64,000 nucleotides of DNA. Origin: Coprinus comatus (lineage: Eukaryota; Basidiomycota; Agaricomycetes; Agaricales; Agaricaceae). Shown piece by piece: positions 1 to 10,595 of the stretch. The notes beneath the pieces were generated by a model, which saw only the letters and a list, made by a program, of their open reading frames with translations, did not search any database and was not told the origin of the DNA. Positions within the stretch are counted from its first letter, which is position 1, and every line of letters begins with the position of its first letter. A program made the translations under genes and the position numbers. The stretch covers positions 1-64,000 of the forward strand of contig JAWPGT010000098.1 in NCBI GenBank assembly GCA_034638255.1. The letters run 5' to 3'.

Positions 1-710
1 CGAACTCTCCTACAATTCTACTATGTCATGTAAGATGTAGGCCTACTGCTTGATAGTTGATCAAAGACGTACACAATCTCCTCGGCACTTTTTCCTTCCT
101 GCTGTGCGACAATATATTCATTGATTTTGGACTTTTGCACCAAGGAATACAAAACGTTAAGGACACTGTATGAACTCCATACTGGGCCAGCTTCTGCGAC
201 CATATTGAGTTCATCATCGGTCTTTCTCTTGACTTTGGATCGGCATGTGCAGAAGACCTGGTACTGGTAGATAAACTCATCGATGATATCCAAAGCCATT
301 GTTCGGGCAATTCAAGTTGCACGGGGCCATCAGAATCTACGCAAGGTGTGAGATACGAAGTGCATAGCTAATAGTATAACGATCTAGTTGCGTTTCAACC
401 ATCAAGTTAGGACGATACGCAAGGTGAAAATAAGGACGCACCATCGTTGACTAGGGGAGCAATGATTTCTGCCTCGGGCCATCCCGCTCTTGAATAGAAC
501 TTGTCGGTATATTTGTTCCAACCACTCTCATAAGCAACCGTAATCTCTTCGAGGTTGTTCTCCAGGACCGCATGATGATAATAAGTCATACGTACGACCT
601 TTACAACGTCTGGAATCAGAGAGAAGGCTGCTTGTTGGGCCATATGCTGCGACCATGGGCGACTCATCGAGTTGTTCAAGTCGTCAAAGGATTTGGTCTT
701 GAAGATCAGG
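1..710 (-). pseudogene. Broken copy of translation initiation factor 3 subunit L
   Basis: Minus-strand exons read as the N-terminal part of eIF3L, a non-core subunit of the eIF3 complex that acts in 40S recruitment. Exon 442-710 carries WPEAEIIAPLV and MAQQAAF, exon 73-336 carries LELPEQWLW followed in another frame by DIIDEFIYQYQ, and exon 1-20 continues off the left edge (introns 337-441 and 21-72). Two lesions are visible. One base is missing between the codons for LW and DII (near 290), which shifts the frame. The roughly 45-50 residues that normally lie between APLVND and the LELPEQW segment are absent, although a usable splice pair closes the gap. The identity is confident from these conserved blocks. 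That it is a pseudogene rather than a misassembled gene is inference; loss of a whole internal segment argues for a decayed duplicate. It lies head to head with transposon remains. Confidence 0.8.
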
Positions 711-768
711 TAAGTTAAATGGTCATATATTAAATTTTAAAAAAAACTCACGGAAACCTGAAGGTCTT

Positions 769-2130
769 AGCTATAACCTGCGACAATGCATCAAATAATG
801 ATACAATGATCAGAGAATTAGAGGATATGCTTCCTAATTTTGAGGGCCAGTTTTCTCGTGGGCGGTGCTTTGCTCATGTTCTCAATCTTGTCGTGAAAAG
901 CATCTTAAAGCAGTTTGAGCGCAAGTCTCTTACAGTAGATGATGTTGTAGAAGAACAAGTAAGCCGTGCATTTGATGCGAGTGAGAATGATGCAGATAAT
1001 GAGGATGGATGGGTAGATGAGAGAGATATCATGAGTAGAGAAGAGATACAGCAGTTAAACACGTCAACGAAGGAGGTTGAGGCAGTACTGTACAAGGTAT
1101 GTGTTGTCAACTTGTCACATCTGTGACATTGAATGTTACTCGGTACTCATACTCGTCTCTATACTCTACGACTATCTTTCTGCTTTTCATCTCTTCTAAC
1201 AAGCTTCGAAAATGTGCCTACAAGATGACACACTCCCCTACCTCACTCAAACCAATGGCTAGAAATCTTACACCAGTTAAACATTCCGGAGCATATTATG
1301 CCACGAGATGTTGCAACTCGTTGGAACTCAACATATGACATGTTGCTGTTTTCTATTGAGTATAAAGTTGCCCTCAAGACAATTACCAGTGATGTTGACT
1401 TCGGCTTAACACAATTCCAACTTACGAAGGAAGAATGGATTTTGGTAGAGCAGCTTGCGGATATTCTCAAAGTAAGTAGTTAAACTTTGCATACTGGTCA
1501 CATTTTCTTTTTTATTAACCTCCAGATTTGTTACCTGCTACCCAGATCTTTAAAACTGCTACTCTATACTTCTCCCAAGCTACCGCCAATGTGTCAGCAG
1601 TAATTCCTGTAATCGACCAAATCGATTCAGTCCTTACTGCTGCCCAAGAAAACGTTCAACACTCTCCAGCCATCATGGCTGCTTTAGCAGTTGGAAAGTG
1701 TACCCTGAATCGATACTATAGCAAAACGGATGACTCTAGTGTGTATAAGATCGCCACTAGTAAGTATTCTTCTATTTTATATCAACTTGAAATGCTGACT
1801 CATTACTTCTCTGAAAATTATAGTTCTATAGTTTCCTCTCAAAGTCAGAACTCCTTGCACTTCTACCCGTGTGCCCGTCGACGTTTAAGGTTGACGCCAT
1901 TTTCCCGTTCACCATTTATCCTAGTATGTCCATCGTCCACAGTGCTAAATTTGACGCAGGGCACTAATTCATGAACTGATTCATTACAGAAGCAACTGGA
2001 AGAGCTTTATATCTCAAGGCCACCATAGAGGCTTATTTACAAGAACTGGGGTTGGTTGATAAGAATGATGACAAGGTGCTCCCGCGATGGTATGCCAGCA
2101 AACGACAATTCCAAAACGAGATCATGTTGG
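769..2130 (+). pseudogene. Decayed hAT-superfamily transposase
   Basis: Blocks of a hAT (Ac-like) DNA transposase are recognisable in order: TCDNASNND and GRCFAHVLNLVVKSILKQF (769-1096), MPRDVATRWNSTYDML (from 1298), IFKTATLYFSQ and MAALAVGKCTLNRYYSKTD (1545-1760), and ALYLKATIEAYLQELG with RWYASKRQFQNEIM (2005-2128). Intron-like GT-AG gaps separate them (from 1097, from 1471, from 1760). Between the block ending near 1250 and the MPRDVATRW block the frame changes without a splice site. The N-terminal BED-type zinc finger and the C-terminal hAT dimerisation region are missing. No terminal inverted repeats or 8-bp target duplication were found by eye. This is a dead fragment, reading away from the eIF3L fragment. 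Confidence 0.85.
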
Positions 2131-3010
2131 TGAGTAGTACCTGTCGAAGTAACTAAACATATATCAAGTATTCATCTTGTCTTTTGAATCTCAGCACGCT
2201 GCTCTGTGTGAACATTGGACTGCTTATTGGACCCTGTGCAGCTCCCAACCCCACACTCTCCACGATGTTGGTATTACGGTTGCTCTAGCTGGATTTTTAT
2301 TGTACCTATGGAAGGACCAGCTCTTCCATTACCTCTAGCTCTCCTCTCCGCTTCTGCGTGGTGTTGTGATACCCTTCAATTACGCTTTACACTTCGTGAT
2401 ATGTCTCAACCACAGACCCTATTCTCGTTATATTCGGACATCTCTCGGTATTCGCTATTTTATCAACAAGATACCCATGTTGATATTAAACATTTTTTAT
2501 TCATTCACATACCCTACCAGAGTGTTACTACTCTCTCCGTTCATCCAAACGCCAATTACAACCCCCCTTCGAGTAAAGTCATCAACGCCACTAGCAAATG
2601 GATCTTCTTACAACCACATGGGTACAATATACTTCGGAAGCGTTCAAACCCCTTCATCATAGAATCCATCGCGTACATGGTGATGTTGATGGCTAGCGCC
2701 AAACTTGACAAGTATGCACCCTATTCTAAAGGATATGAATGGTTATCCGAAGTGGATGGCGCGATCGACAGCCTTTTCCGTCTGAGGATATTGATACAGC
2801 ATCATGATCATGGTCAATAAACATTGTGGTGAACTACAGCCCAGTCATAGTGGCGTTTCTATAAATTTTGGAACTTTCCTTTGTTCAATTTCTTTTGGTG
2901 TTGATGTGGTTGTTGGGGTGATTTATTTGAGACTGAACTGGGGGCTTCTTGTGAACCGTGGTATTGGAGGAAATTTGCATGGGATTGTCAGGGTTTTGAT
3001 GTGTTGATAG
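2131..3010 (+). other. Unassigned stretch with one long open frame
   Basis: A 201-codon frame is open from 2215 to 2820, but its residue make-up (runs of Leu/Ser/Pro and Ile/Tyr) suggests no family. Another frame at 2195-2330 reads HDVGITVALAGFLLYLWKD before a stop, with a faint feel of the tRNA methyltransferase Trm44 entry region, but no methyltransferase motif follows. I do not call a gene here. Confidence 0.3.
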
Positions 3011-4319
3011 GAAGAAACCCTAGACTTCGACCATCATCCCATCACAATTATACCTAGAAAGACGATCTTCGCGGATATACGCTAGGGCTCAGTGATAATG
3101 GGTAATTAACAACTTCTCTGCATATGTATTTTACATGTAAGCGCTTGTCAAACTCTCATTAGTTATCACTGAAGTTATATTTCACCCTCTGCTATATGGA
3201 TCTTGTACAATAGATGTGCGTGGATATATATATATATACAAAGACCTACGCCTCGTCAATGTTGGCTTCAGCAGTGCAGAGTTGTTTGGTTGCATTTGTA
3301 ACGTGGGCCTATATTTGGCTCAAACGGACAACTCACGTCCCCAATCTTTCCCCCAACCATCCAGGAGGAGGCCCTTTGTCGTGTTTTCAGATAAGGCCGG
3401 TGTCAGTGGCCAGGGCACCAGCTAGACTCTTTTACAGGTGCGGTACCTGGTGAACGCGTGGATTGGTTCCCTCTCGCTTTAGCAGAGGTATCGCGTGGAC
3501 TTTCAACCTTATGGACTTGCCGCTTATTTCGGAAACGTAGGGCTGGCGTCTGTACTTTGGTTAGTACCATTGCGCGAGGTAGAGCTTGCCACCTACCAGT
3601 ACATGGCTCAGCACCATGTTTTCACATTTGCAATTCCCAAGACCCTGGTGACCAATCTGGAGATTTCAAAGTTCAAACTCGTAAGTTCCACTTTTGCTAC
3701 CTGCATGAGGCTAATGCGACTCTTCTAGGTAATTCACGGTTTCACCCTCTGGTATCACCAGATTCACGGTTCACCCCTCCATTTCTTTCCAGTAAGTTCT
3801 TGAATTCTAAAACAAGTCAATAACTAATACATTTAAATAATTTCGTATGCTTCGCACCATATACAAGCTCATCCAACCACTCACATACTCTCTCCAAATG
3901 GACATCACCTCCCATTTGTTCAGAATCGTTCCACCTAACAAGGTATGAATTGATTGTTTTGAACTTCATTCAACGCATTGATTATCTCTTTCCAGGTCTA
4001 TCCATATGCCATCATGATTTCACTTTCATCATCCCTCTCTTGTTGCAATTCAGCACTCCCATTCTCAAATATTCATGCTAGCAAGGTATGATTTCTTTAA
4101 ACTTTGTTCATTTAACTTGTTGATTACTTTCTAAGTTCCTGACCATTTGGATTTTGCGTTTCAATGTCTAGCTTACTTGATTTCTATCTTGGTATGTTTT
4201 GAATACTCAAAATCCAATCTGCTAACAAGTTTGAGTATGTTATTCCAGATTTTTTCGATCTATGTAGAGTATTCCTAACTTGTAGTTTTTTTTTTACATA
4301 CATTTCTTATTGTTTTTGG
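3011..4319. other. Gene-free stretch with spliced-looking signals
   Basis: No convincing protein is encoded. Short open frames (such as 3458-3823) show no known motif. Several well-formed intron-like intervals on the plus strand (GTATGA...CCAG near 3944-3995, GTATGA...TAAG near 4086-4135, GTATGT...CCAG near 4192-4248) suggest a spliced non-coding transcript or a decayed gene. A microsatellite of TA lies near 3227-3238. Confidence 0.3.
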
Positions 4320-4414
4320 ATCCAGTGTTTGCGCAGACACTGGATTTAAAAACATTTTTTTTTTTTTTCTTTTTTGACTTTGGATAAGAAGAAGCGCAAC
4401 TTCTTATTCAAAGT
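4320..4414. repeat. Two adjacent hairpins flanked by T tracts
   Basis: The first hairpin (4320-4345) has a perfect 9-bp stem ATCCAGTGT/ACACTGGAT. The second (4377-4414) has a 15-bp stem with one mismatch, ACTTTGGATAAGAAG paired with CTTCTTATTCAAAGT. Both loops centre on GCGCA, and a T tract of about 16 separates the two. Such pairs can mark element ends or a transcript end; the function here is unknown. Confidence 0.6.
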
Positions 4415-4739
4415 TTTTTTCTTCTTTATATTGCTTTAATGCTTAATATGTATGAATCTATTGCTTTTCATGGAAATTTGCCTATAACCTTAATGGTTGG
4501 TGTGAATTGTATATTGTTCGTATTCAGTTTGATCAATGATTATTGATCATCACATATGTTTTGAAACTTTTGATGTTATCAGATTTGGACTTTGCAAAAA
4601 AAGCGGATGAGTGTGATGTCCTACTCTCCTTGTCACACATCACTCACTACATGTCACATCCCAATAGCTACAACCTCACGAGATCATAATACCTCTGCCA
4701 CATCATCACATCCCTATTCACTCAATTCCTAACGGAATC

Positions 4740-5810
4740 TCACGTTTCTAGGCTCTCTAGAATCATCTCAACGTTTCGCTTCGAATAGTGGCAGTTATGC
4801 GTCGCGTGGTTTAGTACTTGTACTATAACAGCCACTTTATTGAACAAGGTAAGTATACAATGATTTTGGTCTGTTGTACTCATTTCATCCCGCTCCGGCA
4901 CGCGTCTTGGCTCTTCAGAACAGGCTCGCGTTTCTGCTTCGAACAAGCCTAGCCACGCATGCTACGATCTAGTTCCCATGCTATGGCATGAATAATATTG
5001 GTATGTCATCACTCTGTAGTATCCTGAGGCTGTCTCACTCATTTCTTCACATAGAGACATTTACCTAGACTCGTTTAGACCACTCCTAACTCCTCCATGA
5101 CAGACCGAAGTTGTTTGCGCTGTGGGGAAGGATTGGAGGTGTAGTGAGCAATACTCTGGTACTAGGTCTCAGGTGAGTCACTCTAAATAAATATCTAATA
5201 TTTCGCTTGATACATGTTCAATCCTTATGATTTTATGCTCATTACAACAGTCTCAATGATGTCGTTTGAACGATACCATTTCCACTGCATACTGCCCAAA
5301 ACTCCAGTGCCAACACACTCCTCTCTGGTGAGTTACCATATATGTTCCTCCCCAACTAAATATTTAATATGTCACTCAATATCTATGCACTCCTTTTGTA
5401 TCTAGGTTCATTAGAATCACCTGAACGGCGCCGTTCGAACGATACCATCCGCACTGCACACTGCCCGAAACCCATGCACCGACATGCACATCTCCGGTAA
5501 GTTACCACATATCTTCCTCCCCAGCTAAATATTTAATATGTCACTCAATATCCATGCACACCTGTTGTACCTAGGCTCATTGAAATCGTCTAAGTGGCGC
5601 CGTTCAAACAATACCACTTTTGCTGCATACCACTCAAAACTGATGTGCCGACATGTACATCTCTGGTAAGTTGCTATATATATATTACTCTCCAACTCAA
5701 TATCTAATACCTCACGCATTTCTTATCCAATCCTTTTGTGTTTAGGCTCGTTAGAGCCACAGTAACCACTGCTTTCCAACGCTGGTACTCGCACGCTGTA
5801 TGGCCAGGTA
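4740..5810 (+). repeat. Tandem exon-intron repeat, 169-bp period
   Basis: Donor-like GTRAGT sites recur at 5173, 5328, 5497 and 5666, the last three exactly 169 bp apart. Each is followed by an A+T-rich segment with AATATTTAATATGTCACTCAATATC and an acceptor (CTAG or TTTAG) ending at 5405, 5574 and 5745. The intervals 5406-5496 and 5575-5665 are therefore two 91-bp exon-like units, similar to each other and to 5251-5327. A perfect palindrome GAACGGCGCCGTTC lies at 5423-5436. More diverged relatives begin near 4756 (after TTTCTAG) and end near 5800. None of the units encodes a sustained protein frame. Confidence 0.7.
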
Positions 5811-6144
5811 TCAACCTTCCTGCGATGTGATCTTTGTAACACATCATCCAAGGTTCGCTTTTTCTCTCCATTTTATGTTAATAATTACTTATTTCACTAT
5901 TACAGTCTCTACTCTGATACAAAGGTATGAACATGTAGTAATACTGTAGACCAAGTTGGTATATGACATGTATTATTACAACTTCAATGATATTATTTTT
6001 ATTATCCTTATTCCTTATTTGGTGTGACCTTGAGAGTACTTGAATTGTCCCGAAAATGCGAATCAAACACCGTAAATAAGTTTTAATAAGTTGTTTTAAG
6101 GTGAAATAAATGATTCCAAGGTGTCCAAGTGAAAAAAAGGAATG
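5811..6144. other. A+T-rich spacer
   Basis: No gene or repeat was recognised. This is the downstream flank of the minus-strand partner gene of the KDZ element and may hold that element's left end, but no terminal repeat matching the other side could be found by eye. Confidence 0.4.
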
Positions 6145-7438
6145 TTAAGGAATGTTAAGTAACTGCATGAAATCCTGATGACTATGCAAGTAGTAAACAC
6201 GACTTTTAGCCCAAATTATTGTTTGACAGTTCAATCCCAAATATAAGTTATTTAGATAACCTCTCTCCAACTCCTTTAACTTCGCTTGCAACTCCTTAAG
6301 TTCAACGTCCTTTCTTTCCAAATCCCTTTGTGCTTGAAAAGCCTCCTTTTTGGCCAGATCAAGATCCTTTGCAATCTTTTTCGTCTCTTCTCTTCTTGAA
6401 ATTGTAAGTGCATTTGCCAAGCTTTGGAAATTATTAATAATTCCCAAGGTTTCTTCTTTTCCCTCCCTCCTTAGCCTTGGAGATGTATAATAGCTTGTAG
6501 ACGCAGAACCAGTTGCTTGTTGAGAAATAAGAATGGTATATGAGTCTGTCTCTCTTGCAAATCTCTCAACCTAGTATAACTTATTAGAATTTTTCGCTTT
6601 TATAAAAAAGAAAAACAACTTGCGGAAGCTATTAAACTTGGAAGCTGTCTACTATAGCGTTTATTTGACTTTCCAGAATCCATAATTTTATTTCTTAATG
6701 CTCTAGGCCTTGGAATACCTATACCAAATGGCTTGTTAATTGGATAACAAAGAATGAGAATTAATTAAACTTACTCCAAGGTTCACTTCCTTTTCGAACT
6801 CCTTCTACAAACCCATATGGCTTTTCAGTCTTGGTTACTTTCTTTTTGGCCTGAGTTACTATAGTAGGGGTGCTGGAAAAGACATCTCTTCCATTTGATC
6901 TTGAACTAGCTGGTGTTGGGGTTGAAGGTGAAGAGGTCGATATATCAAAGTTACTGATTGTTGAAGAATTACTTGGGGAGAAACTTGTATCTGAATTTTG
7001 TTCTGGAGTAGATGGAGTAAGCGACCATGCTCTTGGGCTTGAAGTAGCGGTTCTTGTAGGTGTTAATAGATCTAGAGAAATAGCTCTGGTCTCATTTTGT
7101 CCATCATCATCCCCTTCTAGCCCCTGAGTCTCTGACGTTTCTTCAATTTCCATCTCCTCTACCATTCTAGTTTCCTCAACATCTGAAGCCTGAGTCTCTA
7201 TTTCTCTAGCCAAAACTTCCTAAAACTTAAAAGTTTATATCAATTATATTTTGAAATTTATTGAACTACAAACCTGGGATACTAAGATACGACCTTTTTT
7301 CCTACCACTGCAGCTACAATCTTTTTTTAAAGGCTTCCCTGGACATATTCGACATCTAGGAGGCTGTCTAGTCTTAGTGATTGATGCTGAGGAATCCAAA
7401 ACCTTTTGGGAAGGTTTTCGAACTCTGGAAGAAGACAT
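6145..7438 (-). CDS. KDZ partner protein: Cys cluster plus coiled coil
   Basis: Four exons (7274-7438, 6775-7219, 6624-6718, 6145-6570) join to an intact 376-residue frame. The N-terminus has a compact Cys cluster (C29, C32, C41, C43, written CRICPGKPLKKDCSC), then an acidic and Ser/Thr/Pro-rich linker (about residues 60-165), a basic patch near AKKKVTKTEKPYG, and a C-terminal coiled coil (about 300-350, heptads in KKEAFQAQRDLERKDVELKE). The third intron has a GC donor (TCC|GCAAGTT, 6571-6623); using it keeps the frame. I do not recognise a named family. The divergent position and intactness beside a transposase suggest an accessory protein of the element, for example DNA binding or oligomerisation; that is inference. 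The alternative is an unrelated host gene beside the insertion. Confidence 0.65.
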
Positions 7439-7524
7439 TGGTAAAGTTACCTAAGTTGAATTTTGACTTATATAAGGATATGGTAATTAGATTGTTCCTA
7501 GCTTTCCCACTTCCCTCATATCCA
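7439..7524. promoter_or_regulatory. Putative bidirectional promoter of the KDZ element
   Basis: Only 86 bp separate the ATG of the minus-strand partner gene (7438) from the first plausible ATG of the transposase (7525). The interval contains the A+T-rich TTATATAAGGATATGG (near 7470-7486), which could serve as a TATA-like element. No other motif was identified. Confidence 0.4.
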
Positions 7525-10500
7525 ATGCCTAAACGTTCCTATCCTGAGGATGAACTACCTCTATTAACTCTTGATTCTCCACCTGAACAAGAGATGAGTC
7601 TAGCTTCACTTGATGATCCACTAGATTACCCAAGCTTAGGAAGCGTTACTGGTACACCGCAGAAAAAACAAAAAATCATAAAAAAACAAAGTTAATAGAC
7701 AAACCAAAGGAAAGAAAAGAGGGGAAAGCATAGTATTACCAGTCCAAACACCTTTTACCTTCTCTCCAATTTCTAATGAAATGGAAGTTATGGAATATAT
7801 AGAAGAAAGAGAGGAAGTAAGAGTCAACGAAAATGATGGCAATACATCTTATTTGGAATTTGTTGATGGAGTCATTGTTGGAGTCATACCTTTTTATCGC
7901 ATTTCATCAAATATATTTATAGTTCAAGGCTGGGATTCTAAATACTCAACCTTAAATGTTTTTTTTTTTTTTTTTTGGTTTGGCATATATCTCAAAGTTC
8001 TCTTTCAGAATAAATGGTATCATCTTCAAATGGACTACTCAACTACCAATCCTACCCCTGTTTGCTATTGTGGACCCAATTTTGAACAAGCAAAATGCGT
8101 TTCATTCCCAGTTTTTACTAGAATATGGTGTTAAATATTTTGAAGAACCTGAAGGTTTGTTTTTCTACTCTTAACTATTATACAATTTAAAAAATAATAT
8201 ATAACATATCTATAGATATTGATCTTGATATTGTTCTATTCTTTCGAGAAAAGCAAGAAAGTGAATATCTCAACTGCTTTTCCCTCTCCTCTCCTCAAGA
8301 TCCAAGATCAGCCAAAAATAGAACTATTACGACTTTTATTGGGCTTGATTCTGGACAAGGAATCTGGAAATGTAACAAGGACTCTGGAAATCATTGCAAT
8401 CATATCAAACGCTCTATTCAGTATTTTAATGGTTCCAAAAATTCACATTCTTCTTTTAATGAAAATTGTTCTAGTAATGAAATTCCCACTGGTACGAAAA
8501 TTTTTTAGTTTTATATAGATTCTATTACTAAACTCAGTTAAAACAGAAGAACAATTAATTGTTCCAAATATTGGTATCAAGTCCATTAAACCTATATCAT
8601 ATAGGTCAATTTTACCACCCCTTTCAACCCGACTACCTTCAGATCCAAAACTCTATGAAGATATCCCTCCTATAACCAACGTTCCTCAGCTCCTTCCTCT
8701 TAACTTGCATTCCAAATGTCTTTGTGGAAAAGAGTACAATCCTCAATTGCCTACATATCATCTCCCTTGCGTCATCTATACTCTTACCAAGGGCATTAAA
8801 ACCACTATTGAACTCCAAACATGCTCTTCTTGTTCAAAATCAAGATACCAAGCAATTGGTCCAGATTGTCGTGACTTGGGACTTCTCAATCTTAATAACC
8901 ATGCTCTTTTTTCCCATGATCTTCTTGAAGATTATACTCTCTCCTATACCTCATCGGAAACTCCATTTATTGCATGGGTTAAAGTTACCTCAGCCAGATA
9001 CCAACGTTTCCAAAGTGATATTGTTTTTTGTGATGAAAAAACATTCAGAAACACCTGGTTTGGATATGCATCTCTATTATTTCTTGAAAATGATATGAAA
9101 TGTCCCATTTGTAAAGATTTTCCTGAAACTGTCATTTGGGATGGTGTTACTTTGGCATTTAATAAGAAAAATCTTCAAGAATCCCTTTATCCTCCAACAA
9201 CCACTCATCCTAACTCCATTATTCGCAAGGGAACCTATCCCAAAAATCAACCATTAATTACCAATTCACAATGCCGAAAACTTCTTTTAAACACTTTTGG
9301 GGAACCATTAAAAGTTCCTCAACAAGTTGTTATTAATCAATTGGAGAATCAAGATTCATCTGATGAAGAGCTGGAGCATAATCATTCTCAAAGCTTTCAA
9401 AAGCAAATGGCTAAAATTAATAATCTTCCTCTTCTTCAAACATATCTTGGAGAAGAAAGCATATATCTAGAGCAATTGTTTGAAAAATATTGCTCTGCAA
9501 AAGTGTTACTACAATTTGGTACTTGTCCCAAAGAAATTAGCCAGTTTTTCTTTCAGGTATGTTTATTTTTCTATTATGAAAATAGACTACTAAAATTCTA
9601 ACTTATAGTTGGGAAGTAACGATTCTCTTCTTCAAGTTATTAATATGCCTGCTTTAAAGGCTCTCAAATCTTTTCTTGAAGATCCCTCCCAACAACAAAG
9701 ATTGGATCTTCTTTCTTGTATACCTTCATTATACTGGCTTTTACTTTTTCACCAAAAACAAAATCCAAACTGGGAATCATCTACTTTGGGCATTTGTAGC
9801 TGGATTAGAGATAAGGTCGAAAAAGGGTGGAACAATATCATCAAATATAATGTTCCTGATATTACTAATGATGCAAAGGACGTTGATGGAGGTTGGAACA
9901 AGGCAAGTTTCAAATTTATATTTTGTTCTGATACTTATAATAAATAGAGTGGCTGCAAATATAGTATGCCTCAAATCAGACATCGTCCTAAATATCCAGG
10001 ATTTAAATATGAGGCTGAAAAAGAACAAAAAGAACGTGGAGGAAAGTGCAACAAATATTATAGCACTTATGGCGAAAGTGGACTTACAGGAGGTATTATG
10101 TGTGCCTGGTGTACCCATTCTATTTGCTATGGATATCATTGTATTCCTTCAAGTGAAGGAAGAAATGATGTATTCTCAGCAATGATAACTAGATGGCCAA
10201 AAGCACCTAAGTATGTGATATATGATTTCGCATGTCAGCTAGGACCATATTGTCGAAGTCGGGAACCTATGTTTTTTGCAGACACATTATTTCTGATTGA
10301 TAATTTCCATTCATCAGGACATCGTAGATGTAGTCCAGCCTACTTTCTCAAAAAACATATTCTGAAAGCCAACCTTTGCTGGGAAGGATAAATTCCAGTG
10401 CTGCTGAATGTGGAAATGGAGGTCTTACAAGAATAAGGAAGTCGGTTAGATATATGGGGCAGGAAAGATCCATAATTTATACTATGGTTTTTTTATCTAT

Positions 10501-10543
10501 TTGGAATAGAGTTAGAACACAGAATATACAGAAAAAGTTTTAG
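7525..10543 (+). CDS. KDZ-family transposase, interrupted by a frameshift
   Basis: Exons join across introns 7958-7997, 8155-8215, 8492-8537, 9557-9608 and 9903-9947. Recognisable blocks are FAIVDPILN, GIWKCNKDSGNHCNHI and CLCGKEYNPQLP (Cys clusters of the CxC type associated with KDZ transposases), CPICKDFPETVIWDGVTLAF, GCKYSMPQIRHRPKYPGF, CNKYYSTYG, and a catalytic core with Asp in VIYDFACQLGPYC, Asp in LIDNFHSSGH and Glu in NSSAAECGN. These are the presumed RNase-H-fold acidic residues. The last block lies in another frame: one base seems lost near 10369 (AACCTTT), between the second Asp and the Glu. A second shift in an A7 run near 7679 makes the N-terminus uncertain, and the true start could be ATG 7781. 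Intron 9903-9947 has a GC donor. The family call is confident; activity as it stands is unlikely. Confidence 0.82.
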
Positions 10544-10595
10544 TATACATATTGTAGTATCTAAAACAAGTTTGGTATATTCATAGATATTGTAT

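Larger units (their letters stand above)
6145..10543. mobile_element. KDZ-class DNA transposon with divergent partner gene
   Basis: The unit holds a plus-strand KDZ (Kyakuja-Dileera-Zisupton) transposase and a minus-strand partner gene whose start codons face away from each other 86 bp apart. KDZ elements are DNA transposons greatly expanded in basidiomycetes; their transposases have an RNase-H-fold catalytic core and variable Cys clusters. The limits given are those of the coding parts. Terminal inverted repeats and the target duplication were not found, so the true ends are open. A 30-bp satellite begins about 50 bp past the transposase stop and may be subterminal DNA of the element. Confidence 0.75.

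Noticed and set aside
2195..2330. Trm44 tRNA methyltransferase fragment
   Set aside because: Only a short LLYLWKD-like stretch resembles it; no S-adenosylmethionine motif follows and the frame stops.
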